A stretch of 20,004 nucleotides of DNA from Desulfobacteraceae bacterium UBA2771 (GCA_002352605.1 DEIP01000147.1:1-20004); one strand, 5' to 3'. Positions 9,050-16,220 are shown, counted from the first letter of the stretch. A program made the numbers and translations. Notes: generated by a model from the letters alone, not told the origin.

Positions 9050-10602
9050 TTGAAAAATATATCCCATTCTTCGGCGTTTTGGCACTTGTTGGGCAATATC
9101 ACTTCATAATCGTCCAATTCATCGTTCCAGAACTCACCCTGGAAGGCATATACTGCCTTGCCCTTGAGCGCTTCGGTTGTGTCAGGATCAGGCGGTTCTT
9201 CTTCGTAATGGTAGCTGTGTACCCGTTGGTACATATCGATACCGATTTCATACTCCATGAGATGGGCTTCTTCTTCAAACTGCAACATGGAATTGGCCAT
9301 ATCCTCATACTTATCGCTGACCAGCGATTTGAATTTTCGCTCGATCTCCTTGCGTTTGAGCGTGTATAGTCGGTCCAGATATGTGGTCAGCATCGGATGC
9401 GGGTTGTTTTGTGAGAGGCCGTGCTCCTTTTCCAGTAGATTTAAAAATCGCCAGTGGCGCCGGATCCCGTGTTTATTGAGTAGAACGAGCAGCATGGCTT
9501 GGTTGTCATGCAAAGGTTTTCGCCGGTAGATATGTTCCAGGGAATCGCCGTAACGGGTCTTGAATTTATCCAATATCTGCATGGCTGTTTTGTAATGGCA
9601 GACATCTTTGTAGATAAACGATTTGAGAATATAGAATTCCGGGGTGAAGGCGTTTACATAGCTCGGGGCTTCAAAAGAGTAAAGAAGTCCCATGGCCCGT
9701 TCCGGATTCCCCAGGCGATAGTGGACCCAGGCGCGCTCGAGTAAGTTTTGGGCCTGTTCGACGATGTTCATTTCGATCTGTTGGTAGAGCAAGTCCGCTT
9801 CTGCAAAACTCCCTTTTTCATAGTATAAACGGGCTAATGTTTTTCGTGCATCGTCCTTTAGCGGGTCGCCATTTTCCAGTTTTAGGATTACGATTTTGAG
9901 CAACGACACGGCCTGGTCGATACGATTGTCATAGATGTCGCGAAGTGCTCGTTTAAAAAGATATTTGTTGTGGTAGAAAGTATCTTCGGGAATCTTGGTA
10001 AAGTGCTCGTCTCCCCATGAAAAAAAGCCGCGCTCCCAGTCATATTCCCCCTGATAATAGTGGATGAAATGGGCCACCCGGCCTTCGACGAAACCATAAC
10101 TTTGGTCGCACAATGCGCGATCGATCAGCATATCCTTATCATAGGGGATCGTCCTGCTGATTCGCTCCAACAATTCCAGCACATAGTTGACAATCTGCGG
10201 ATTGGGTTTGCGAGTCACCAAATGCGTCAGTGTATCCACGGCCGCATGGGTATAACCCAATTTGAAAAGACTCATGCCGTAAAAGAACTCAGCCCATTCA
10301 TAATCCTGGTCATCCGGTGTTCGTGCGCTTAAAAATTCGAGGAGATGTTCTGCCGCCGGTTGGTATTTTTTCTTGCTGTAGGCGTCATATCCCAGCTTAA
10401 AGGAATGCTCGATCGTTTCTTCCGAACCACCGGATCGGTTGTCCGTTTTCACTGCAACCGTTCTGGTGGATGCCTTTAGATCAGGCGTTAACGGATCCAG
10501 GGCGGAATCCGTCGTCGATGCCAGGCCATCTCCCCATCGGGCACAAAGCATCAGTACCAGCAACGCAGCGATCTTTGCCAATGGTTTTGGTCGTCTATCC
10601 AT
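9046..10602 (-). CDS. Exported TPR protein (GltC-like candidate)
   Basis: 518 aa. The ATG overlaps the preceding gene by 8 bases (ATGGATAG) and an AGAGAA site lies upstream. Residues 1-28 are a signal peptide (LAKIAALLVLMLCARWG, likely cut after LAS). From about residue 65 it contains TPR-like helical pairs such as FKLGYDAYSKKKYQPAAEHL, FFYGMSLFKLGYTHAAVDTL, ARKTLARLYYEKGSFAEADL and LLERAWVHYRLGNPERAMGL. A long charged helical stretch with probable coiled-coil character follows at about 410-455. The end is a compact acidic and aromatic tail, AFQGEFWNDELDDYEV, then Cys. I associate a GEFW/YW-x-DEL C-terminus with TPR proteins of deltaproteobacterial gliding-type clusters, but this is from memory and needs a profile search. 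It is coupled to the beta-barrel gene upstream and the giant TPR gene downstream, so it is probably a periplasmic linker in the same complex. Confidence 0.87.
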   Translation of the reverse strand: MDRRPKPLAKIAALLVLMLCARWGDGLASTTDSALDPLTPDLKASTRTVAVKTDNRSGGSEETIEHSFKLGYDAYSKKKYQPAAEHLLEFLSARTPDDQDYEWAEFFYGMSLFKLGYTHAAVDTLTHLVTRKPNPQIVNYVLELLERISRTIPYDKDMLIDRALCDQSYGFVEGRVAHFIHYYQGEYDWERGFFSWGDEHFTKIPEDTFYHNKYLFKRALRDIYDNRIDQAVSLLKIVILKLENGDPLKDDARKTLARLYYEKGSFAEADLLYQQIEMNIVEQAQNLLERAWVHYRLGNPERAMGLLYSFEAPSYVNAFTPEFYILKSFIYKDVCHYKTAMQILDKFKTRYGDSLEHIYRRKPLHDNQAMLLVLLNKHGIRRHWRFLNLLEKEHGLSQNNPHPMLTTYLDRLYTLKRKEIERKFKSLVSDKYEDMANSMLQFEEEAHLMEYEIGIDMYQRVHSYHYEEEPPDPDTTEALKGKAVYAFQGEFWNDELDDYEVILPNKCQNAEEWDIFFK

Positions 10603-11305
10603 TATTTAAAATTCTCTTTAATTTTTTCATGGTTGGGTCTTCTTTGACCTTGCGGGGGGCCAGATCAAAACGAAAGCCCACACCAAGACCGAAATAGATA
10701 TTATTCTCGGTCTCATTCTCTCGAAAATTCAATAAATCGCGAATTTCAACGTTGAGGCACCATCTTTCGGACAGAAAAAATTTCATTCCGGCGCCAAAAC
10801 TCAATGAGAGTGCATTTTCAGAGACCGTCTCGCCGGTGCTGTAATCCCATTCATAATGGACGATTCCCGGACCGGCAAAAATACTGATTTCGTTGTTGAT
10901 GATGCCACGGTTCCTGAACGAATGCTTTCCGTAAAGCGGTTTGTACACGAAATGGGTGTGAAGCATATATTTTTGTTCCGGAAAGCGCTCCGGCTGAACA
11001 TTGAACTCATCTCGCAGGGTCGATTTGAGATCCTTGTCGGTGTCGAACATATATGCTGCACGGGCAATTTCCCATGCAATATCTTCATTAAAATGAAATG
11101 TATATCCGATACCAACGGGGTAGACATGGAAGAAATCGTCATCTGCAATATAACCGATGTTGAAATCGATTTCATGGCTGCGATGAAAAATACGATTTTG
11201 GACGGCACTGACACTTTCTTCCTCCAATTGAGTCTCACACCAACCCAGTTGGCCGCTTAAGGCCAGGATGGAAAGAACGATTCCGACAATTACTTTTTTA
11301 TTCAT
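10595..11305 (-). CDS. Outer-membrane beta-barrel protein
   Basis: 236 aa with AGGAG 7 bases before the ATG. Residues 1-23 are a signal peptide (IVGIVLSILALSGQLGWC; no convincing lipobox because the residue before Cys is Trp). The mature protein alternates hydrophobic and polar residues in amphipathic strands with aromatic girdles: HEIDFNIGYIADD, YPVGIGYTFHFNEDIAWEI, MLHTHFVYKPLYGKH, ISIFAGPGIVHYEW, LSLSFGAGMKFFLSERW and NIYFGLGVGFRFDL. This fits a small barrel of about 8 strands. The strand pattern resembles the 'outer membrane beta-barrel domain' family common in myxobacteria and found in Glt components (GltA/GltB-type). A basic C-terminal tail (RKVKEDPTMKKLKRIL) follows the last strand, so the C-terminal aromatic residue recognised by BAM is not at the very end. 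Located between the FHA/TonB-like gene and the TPR genes, it is a good candidate for the outer-membrane element of the machine. Confidence 0.85.
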   Translation of the reverse strand: MNKKVIVGIVLSILALSGQLGWCETQLEEESVSAVQNRIFHRSHEIDFNIGYIADDDFFHVYPVGIGYTFHFNEDIAWEIARAAYMFDTDKDLKSTLRDEFNVQPERFPEQKYMLHTHFVYKPLYGKHSFRNRGIINNEISIFAGPGIVHYEWDYSTGETVSENALSLSFGAGMKFFLSERWCLNVEIRDLLNFRENETENNIYFGLGVGFRFDLAPRKVKEDPTMKKLKRILNNG

Positions 11306-11340
11306 TTACTTCTCCTATTATCCACACACAGGGCGGCGCA

Positions 11341-13581
11341 CTAAAAGGAAACCAGATCGAAAACAAAAGGATAGCTGACAACGACTTCCGTACCGACTGG
11401 TTTCGGGAACTGCCAGGACTTGATTGCCGATTTAATACAACCATGAATCTGGTTGGAGTTAACACTGGAAGCGACGATGCGAATCTCGCCAACGCGTCCG
11501 TTTTTTAGTATTTTCCACTCGAATACCATGCGGCCCAAAATGGAGGGGTTGGACATCAGGGCGGTTTCATAGCAATAGGTGATCTCATCCAAATGTTGAT
11601 CGATGACCCGCTTGACCATCTCCCGACTCATTCCTCCTTCGATTTTAACCGTTCTATTCATTTTTGCCGTTACCATGGCCTGAACCCGCTTTTTGCCTGT
11701 AGTTCCCCGCTCCAATGCGGCCACATCCCCTTTACCGCGTGCCCCGGCGCTGCGAAGGACCTGGGTGGCGCCTTTGGTTTGGACGATTTCACCGGTAGCC
11801 ACGGCGATCCTTCCATTGCCCAAGGCGCCTTTTAGTCCGCCAACACTGAAATTTTTTTCAGTGGCCCCGGGTACCGATACCGCATCGAGATTGGTTACCG
11901 CCGCCATCGCCTGGGAAGATTCGGCTATCGATGGGCCGCCCAGAACACTTAAAAGGCCGGTCTGGTTGATGTCCCTGTTTTTGATATTCCCTTCACCGAA
12001 GCCGCCACCGGCCTTGGGATGTTTACTTGCCTGGGGGACACGGGCGACCTTCTTCCCTCGCCTGGATTTCTTGGCGATTTTGACCGCAGGCGTTACCTTT
12101 TTTTTGGGCCTCTGTTTTTGGGGTGGCTTGACTGCCTCGGCCTTTTTTTGCGGTTGGCGCTCGGGTGGCGGTTGTTTTTTCAGTTCGGGTTTTTTCTTGG
12201 GGACCTCCATCTGTTGCTGCAGCATGGAACGATCAATCTTCACAAAATGCAGTTTTTGTTTCTCGGGTGTTAATGTCTGGAAATATGCGGTTATCGTAAT
12301 CACCATGACCAAAAAAAAATGGATGCCTAATGAAAGTGCCCAATGCTGCCATTGCAAATACTTGGGGGCCGGCGCCACATCCACATCGGGACCGGAAAAA
12401 CGTTGAACCCGGTCAATGCGGTATCGGCAACCGCCACCGTCAATAACGATCGCCCCTTTGTCCGGCATTGGAACATCAAATATCGACCTGTCTTTAGGAT
12501 TTTGATACGTGTTTATCTTATAGCTATTTAGGTCGGCGGTGATGACACCGGATTGATCCAAAACGACCCCGCCGAAGGAGGCCGGGATGGTTACCGTTGC
12601 ACCGGAAAGGTGGTGGTTGACCAAACAGATTCGAGCACCATCTGACTGGATATGATATTTTTGACTTTTTTCAAGGGATACCGCATCAACCACGGCGTCA
12701 CCCATGGTTTTAACAATCTGCAAACCAATACGTGCGTCCCCCTTCTCCTCCGGTTGGGCGTTCTGAAAAAGTACTTGATTTAGGGAAAACGGTGCTTCCC
12801 AAATTTCGCCATCCTCATCTTCCTCCTCATCCACCGGAAAAAAATCTGAGGGCAAATGTTCAACTTCTTTGTTCGTTACCGTTTCCGGTATTGATCTCTT
12901 TTCATCTGGCTCATCGGACAGCGGAATGGGAGGCGCTTCCGCCAAGGGCGCTTTGCATTTAAGGGGCGTTGGCGGCGGGTCCGCTATCTGCACATCACAA
13001 ACCACACCGGCTCTGAGCATGGTGTTTTGAATTTGGGCCGCCTCTATCCCACTTAACCCTTTTTTAAGTACAAAATGATTCCTGCCTACCAATGGTTTAA
13101 TCTTCTCACAATCAACGTGAAACATCTTGGCAAGGTTCGCGATTGCGGTATCCATCGCCTCTGGAGAGTTGTATCGATTAACCAAACGCACGGCATAGGA
13201 AGCATCGTCACTCACAGCCGGTTTCGTTTGGCCCTCTCTCATTTTAATTTTCAATGAGAACGGACCAATGACGATGACATCTTCATGTTTTAAAAGAGCG
13301 GAGTGAACCGGCAACCCATTGAGACGCAATCCGTTTTGAGGAAAGCGGTTGGTAAGAATCATCTGCGCCCCTTTAACATTCACGAGCGCATGGATATCTG
13401 CCACGGACCGGTGGTCTAAAAAAAGATCGGCTTGTTGGCTGCGACCAATGGTGATCCGATCTTTCTCAAACTGCAGTTCACTGACAAAATTAAGATTTTG
13501 ATAAACATGAAAATGTGTCGTCGTTTGCGTAGACGGTATTTCAGAATGGATCTGAGCAAATTTTTCGTCTATTGCATTCAT
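11341..13581 (-). CDS. FHA - transmembrane - TonB-like (AgmX/PglI-type C-domain) energy-transducing protein, GltG-like
   Basis: About 746 aa from the ATG at 13581. A TTG at 13623 overlapping the previous gene by 4 bases would add 14 residues; neither start has a strong ribosome site. Residues about 26-115 are an FHA fold: IGRS at 45-48, an N-G-x-x-x-N-G motif at 83-89, and a final VIVIG strand. The usual Ser-Arg before the conserved His is Ala61-Asp62 here. An acidic linker follows, then a single membrane span at about 413-437, then a Lys/Pro-rich periplasmic stretch (about 455-515) typical of TonB-like proteins. The last 100 residues contain REMVKRVIDQHLDEITYCYE, GRMVFEWKI and SWQFPKPVG, the pattern of the AgmX/PglI C-terminal domain related to TonB. 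GltG of M. xanthus has this order (cytoplasmic FHA, one span, periplasmic TonB-like part). It should carry force from the stator to the outer membrane. Confidence 0.9.
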   Translation of the reverse strand: MNAIDEKFAQIHSEIPSTQTTTHFHVYQNLNFVSELQFEKDRITIGRSQQADLFLDHRSVADIHALVNVKGAQMILTNRFPQNGLRLNGLPVHSALLKHEDVIVIGPFSLKIKMREGQTKPAVSDDASYAVRLVNRYNSPEAMDTAIANLAKMFHVDCEKIKPLVGRNHFVLKKGLSGIEAAQIQNTMLRAGVVCDVQIADPPPTPLKCKAPLAEAPPIPLSDEPDEKRSIPETVTNKEVEHLPSDFFPVDEEEDEDGEIWEAPFSLNQVLFQNAQPEEKGDARIGLQIVKTMGDAVVDAVSLEKSQKYHIQSDGARICLVNHHLSGATVTIPASFGGVVLDQSGVITADLNSYKINTYQNPKDRSIFDVPMPDKGAIVIDGGGCRYRIDRVQRFSGPDVDVAPAPKYLQWQHWALSLGIHFFLVMVITITAYFQTLTPEKQKLHFVKIDRSMLQQQMEVPKKKPELKKQPPPERQPQKKAEAVKPPQKQRPKKKVTPAVKIAKKSRRGKKVARVPQASKHPKAGGGFGEGNIKNRDINQTGLLSVLGGPSIAESSQAMAAVTNLDAVSVPGATEKNFSVGGLKGALGNGRIAVATGEIVQTKGATQVLRSAGARGKGDVAALERGTTGKKRVQAMVTAKMNRTVKIEGGMSREMVKRVIDQHLDEITYCYETALMSNPSILGRMVFEWKILKNGRVGEIRIVASSVNSNQIHGCIKSAIKSWQFPKPVGTEVVVSYPFVFDLVSF

Positions 13582-13619
13582 CTCATTCACACCGCTAACA
13601 TGATTTAAAATATTAACTT

Positions 13620-13967
13620 TCAATTGTTTTTTAACGTTTGGCCGATGCCGGACAAATCGGTTTCGCCTCGTGCGATGGCCGTTTTCTCTAGATCAAAATC
13701 TTCTTTAATTTCGTTTCGATAGTGCTGACGCACCTCGATCATGTTTTCAATGTCGCTCTTTTTGCGATGCATTAAGTATACGGCTCCCGATTTAATGCTT
13801 TGCCCTAGAATCTGCGCGTTGCCGAAATCGATGCGCTGCTGTAGCCCGTTTGTTGCTGTAGAACCCTTGCGCTCGCCCTCGGCAAGAACAAACGCAGGGT
13901 TTGTAAGTACCAAAATAAAAGCGATTAACAACAAGCAAGCCTTTGTCCAATTTTTAAAATTATGCAT
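13620..13967 (-). CDS. Small secreted protein of unknown function between stator and FHA genes
   Basis: 115 aa, ATG start with GGGGC 8-9 bases upstream, 8 bases after the second TolR-like gene. Residues 1-29 are a Sec signal peptide (ACLLLIAFILVLTNPAFVLA), so the mature protein is about 86 residues in the periplasm. It contains one compact segment, RIDFGNAQILGQSIKSGAV, followed by YLMHRKKSDIENMI and an amphipathic basic/acidic helix to the C-terminus. No known domain was recognised. The phrase GQSIKSGAV followed by a charged helix has the look of a conserved peptide motif rather than a random sequence. Its fixed place between the stator genes and the FHA/TonB-like gene suggests a periplasmic cofactor of the stator. 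The alternative, a cleaved leader without function, seems less likely given good ribosome spacing and codon use like the neighbours. Confidence 0.78.
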   Translation of the reverse strand: MHNFKNWTKACLLLIAFILVLTNPAFVLAEGERKGSTATNGLQQRIDFGNAQILGQSIKSGAVYLMHRKKSDIENMIEVRQHYRNEIKEDFDLEKTAIARGETDLSGIGQTLKNN

Positions 13968-13975
13968 AGATGCCC

Positions 13976-14470
13976 CTACTTTTTCTCTTCAAGCACGCCA
14001 AACTGGAAATTTGGATACCCGGCCAGACCAGATGTTTTTATGACGGAATTGATGGTCTTGAAGGAGTGAGATTTGTCGCATAAAAAAAGTACATGCGGCG
14101 TTTCCTCATCTTTGTTTTCCTCGGCCTTCACATTGGAACGGATCTCTTTCAAACGCCGGTAAAGGGGAGAGGATTGAAATGTCTCCGGTGTTAGGCCCAC
14201 AATTTGTTGGTTGCGAACCTGAGCCATAACTTTATCGTCTACAAGCAGTTCATTTTTTGTCAAAATAATTTTTAAAGCCTGCTGATACTGCACATCTGCA
14301 GTTGATCGTGGCAGTTCGAGATTCTTGCCCAACACTATTTTTTCCGGTGTTTCCGAAAAAGAAAAAAGAAGAAATATCAGAATGATGGTAAACATATCCA
14401 TCATAGACGTAAGCATGAGTTTTGGTGGAACGAATGTTCGCGATGATCTTCTTCGTTGACCCAAGGCCAC
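13976..14470 (-). CDS. TolR/ExbD-type stator protein with proton-pathway Asp (second copy)
   Basis: 164 aa. The frame extends 26 codons upstream to an ATG at 14548, but this start is rejected. A GTG at 14470 has a perfect AGGAGG 7 bases upstream, overlapping the previous gene's stop, and gives a protein that begins with a normal short basic cytoplasmic end (MALGQRRRSS). A single membrane segment follows at about 20-39 (LTSMMDMFTIILIFLLFSFS). It contains Asp25, which aligns with TolR Asp23 / ExbD Asp25, the residue needed for proton use. The rest is a periplasmic domain with the TolR/ExbD pattern, including a late strand HVLFLCDKSHSFKTI. With the TolQ-like and first TolR-like proteins it makes a one-TolQ/two-TolR set like AglR-AglQ-AglS of M. 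xanthus. It is probably the proton-conducting partner of the pair. Confidence 0.9.
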   Translation of the reverse strand: MALGQRRRSSRTFVPPKLMLTSMMDMFTIILIFLLFSFSETPEKIVLGKNLELPRSTADVQYQQALKIILTKNELLVDDKVMAQVRNQQIVGLTPETFQSSPLYRRLKEIRSNVKAEENKDEETPHVLFLCDKSHSFKTINSVIKTSGLAGYPNFQFGVLEEKK

Positions 14471-14481
14471 GGCCTGCCCTC

Positions 14482-14991
14482 CTATCCTATTGATCCGGAC
14501 AACACCACGTTTGGAAAAAGCACATCGGATTGATGCGTGCGGACGCAATCCATGGCTTGGACGATCTCCCGATAGGTTACCTCGTTATCGGGTATCAGAA
14601 TCATGGTGTCGCTGTCCGGATGGCTCAGCTTCAATTTTCTCAGGTGATCAGCTACGGCTGATACCGAAATATCCATCCCGTTTTGTTTTGGAAAAACCAA
14701 CTCCTCGTCTGAACGTTGCAGATCGTTGGGTGTATCCGAAAGCGTTGAGATTCGCACTTGATCCGATTTGATCTCAAATACTACTGTTATTTTCGGGGTT
14801 GTATCGGCCACAACCGTTTGGGATGGTCGATCGGCATGGACGGGGATAGATGTGTTGATCGCTTTAATATGTAAAAATGAGACCGAACTCAGCAAAAACG
14901 GAATCAAAACCATAAAAAGGTTCATGACGGGAATCATGTTCAATTCCGGTTCCTCTTCCTCGGTCCTTCGGATTCTACTGAAGCGTGCCAT
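14482..14991 (-). CDS. TolR/ExbD-type stator protein with Asp-to-Asn change (first copy)
   Basis: 169 aa. The ATG overlaps the end of the TolQ-like gene by 17 bases, and an AGAGGA site lies about 7 bases upstream. An acidic and basic cytoplasmic end (residues 1-16) leads into one membrane span, LNMIPVMNLFMVLIPFLL, at 17-34. This aligns well with the ExbD/TolR signature (I-N-x-x-P-x-x-D), but the invariant Asp is Asn24; the codon is a clear AAC. The periplasmic domain ends with DTMILIPDNEVTYREIVQAMD and a V-L-F-P-N-V strand, as in the ExbD fold. In TolR, ExbD and AglQ, replacing the Asp by Asn abolishes function, so this copy is probably structural or regulatory, and proton flow would depend on the second copy. 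There are no signs of decay: no stop or frameshift, and coupling is intact. Confidence 0.92.
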   Translation of the reverse strand: MARFSRIRRTEEEEPELNMIPVMNLFMVLIPFLLSSVSFLHIKAINTSIPVHADRPSQTVVADTTPKITVVFEIKSDQVRISTLSDTPNDLQRSDEELVFPKQNGMDISVSAVADHLRKLKLSHPDSDTMILIPDNEVTYREIVQAMDCVRTHQSDVLFPNVVLSGSIG

Positions 14992-15619
14992 CTGCCGTCC
15001 TCTTTTGTTTCATGGCGGCCAATGCATTGGCCAATCCAAGGGATTTCTCTTCGATTTTATCCACCAAATAGTCGCCACGGTTGTTTAGCAAGTAAAACCC
15101 GCCCAGACACGGAATAGAAACCACCAAACCGGCGGCAGTGGTGAGCATTGCCATTGAAATGCCGCTGGCAAGCACTTCTTGTTTCATCGCCTCGTCGGCT
15201 GCGCTTACACTTTGGAAAGCGGTAATCAGGCCCAGTATGGTTCCCAAGAGGCCAAGCAAGGTGGCGATGTTGGCAAACAAGGTCAACAGATTGATACGTG
15301 ACTTAACGCGTGGTATTTCAGAAACAATCTTTTCCTCCATCGCTCGCTCTATTTCCTGATCCTTCCGATCGGCCTTCAGCAAACCGGCCTTGAGGATACT
15401 GCCCAGGGGATGTTTTTTGATCTTGGCGCACTCGTCGATGGCGGCATTAAAATTCATTTTTTCTAAAGGAATCAGTACTTTTTTAAACGCGCTGTCCATG
15501 TTCAAACGCATTTGAAAATAAAGAAAGGCCGCACGCTCCACGAAGATGGCCAGTGCGACGATCGAAACGCCAAAAATTACGTACATAAAGGGTCCGCCAT
15601 TGCTAATCGATGAGAACAA
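14975..15619 (-). CDS. TolQ/ExbB/MotA-type proton channel stator protein (AglR-like)
   Basis: 214 aa, starting at TTG (15619) because AGGAGG lies 6 bases upstream; the next in-frame ATG (residue 12) has no ribosome site. There are three membrane segments at about 11-35, 109-136 and 152-176, with a long cytoplasmic loop between the first two. The second and third carry the family signature: FANIATLLGLLGTILGLITAF with Thr127, and ISMAMLTTAAGLVVSIP with Thr160-Thr161. These line the ion path in ExbB/TolQ. Length is near that of TolQ. In the inner membrane it should form the pentameric channel that, with TolR-type partners, turns proton flow into movement. It is the first gene of the operon and is followed immediately by two TolR-like genes. 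It is probably not the housekeeping TolQ, since no tolA, tolB or pal follows. Confidence 0.93.
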   Translation of the reverse strand: MFSSISNGGPFMYVIFGVSIVALAIFVERAAFLYFQMRLNMDSAFKKVLIPLEKMNFNAAIDECAKIKKHPLGSILKAGLLKADRKDQEIERAMEEKIVSEIPRVKSRINLLTLFANIATLLGLLGTILGLITAFQSVSAADEAMKQEVLASGISMAMLTTAAGLVVSIPCLGGFYLLNNRGDYLVDKIEEKSLGLANALAAMKQKRTADGTLQ

Positions 15620-15723
15620 AATTTGCCTCCTTTGGTATCCGGTCGAATGGTTCGTTGATTAATTTTCGCTTTGCGTTTACCGCTACCACCAACAACATTG
15701 AACATTTATTTTCCAACTAATCG

Positions 15724-15743
15724 TGAGAATTAAATTTTTCTCA
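15724..15743. repeat. Inverted repeat TGAGAA-N8-TTCTCA at the presumed transcription start
   Basis: Perfect 6-base arms with an AT-rich 8-base centre, lying across the predicted start point of the sigma-54 candidate and touching its -12 side. It could be an operator or a 5' hairpin of the leader. No factor can be named. Confidence 0.4.
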
Positions 15744-15760
15744 AGCACCTTGTGTGCCAA
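15741..15760 (-). promoter_or_regulatory. Candidate sigma-54 promoter for the 12-gene operon
   Basis: On the minus strand the site reads TGGCACACAAGGTGCT. The -24 element TGGCAC is perfect. The -12 element is GTGCT against consensus TTGCW, and GG and GC are separated by exactly 10 bases as required. Transcription would start near 15731, giving a leader of about 110 bases before the TTG start of the TolQ-like gene. A sigma-54 promoter would mean control by an enhancer-binding activator. Confidence 0.55.
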
Positions 15761-15871
15761 CCTTGCTTTGTGCCTATATTCTTCATTGCCGTTTAATAGA
15801 TAAGACATATTTTTCTCACTGAATTATTGAGCGCTCTCGTCTTTTGGCAAAAATACGATTCTCTGCATACC

Positions 15872-15885
15872 GCATTATAGAATGC
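15872..15885. repeat. Inverted repeat GCATT-N4-AATGC upstream of the sigma-54 candidate
   Basis: Perfect 5-base arms about 110 bases upstream of the -24 element, inside a wider TGCAT...ATGCA pair (15864-15886). The distance is typical of activator sites for sigma-54 promoters, but a short palindrome like this also occurs by chance. Confidence 0.25.
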
Positions 15886-16122
15886 ACGAAGGCACACACC
15901 TTGTCCTTTTCTATACACATGTTGCCGCCATTCGTTTATCCTGATATGTTTTGCCCGGAAAACGATCGATGTGCGTGTTTCGTCCTGATTTGATAGGATC
16001 GGTTGAGGAATGATGGGAGGGCTTGAATATTGCGGACAGGGTCGGTGGGAAAAGCAGTAAAGGTTCAGGGCCCTGGAAAAAATTTCACATCTTTCTTGCC
16101 TGTGTATCCGTCACCTGCGTTC

Positions 16123-16160
16123 CATCTGCCGGCACACATCTCGATATGCACCGGCGGATG
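16123..16160. repeat. Imperfect inverted repeat downstream of the kinase-like gene
   Basis: Arms CATCTGCCGG (16123-16132) and CCGGCGGATG (16151-16160) pair over 10 positions on a plus-strand RNA (one G-U pair) and 9 of 10 on a minus-strand RNA, around an 18-base loop. No T-run follows on either strand, so it is not called a terminator. Confidence 0.3.
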
Positions 16161-16220
16161 TTCCTTGTTGACGAACCCAAAGCCAGCACCTTCTGGTGGA
16201 ATTATTTATTTCCGGGACCC

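Larger units (their letters stand above)
15620..16220 (-). other. 601-base intergenic region upstream of the machine operon
   Basis: No convincing gene is seen on either strand. The part nearest the operon is AT-rich and carries the sigma-54-type promoter candidate (15741-15760) and an inverted repeat, TGAGAA-N8-TTCTCA, at 15724-15743. Farther up there is GCATT-N4-AATGC at 15872-15885, 110-140 bases upstream of the promoter. The part nearest the kinase-like gene is GC-richer and holds an imperfect hairpin (16123-16160) and a short palindrome, CAGGGCCCTG, at 16066-16075. No intrinsic terminator with a T-run was found after the kinase-like gene. Confidence 0.6.

Noticed and set aside
14471..14548. 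ATG start of the second TolR-like gene at 14548
   Set aside because: It would overlap the previous gene by 67 bases with no ribosome site, while the GTG at 14470 has AGGAGG at ideal spacing.
14482..15619. Interpretation of the stator as the housekeeping Tol-Pal system
   Set aside because: There are two TolR-like genes and no tolA, tolB or pal following. The force-transducing protein is an FHA/TonB-like fusion, and the OmpA-family lipoprotein is a separate, longer gene.
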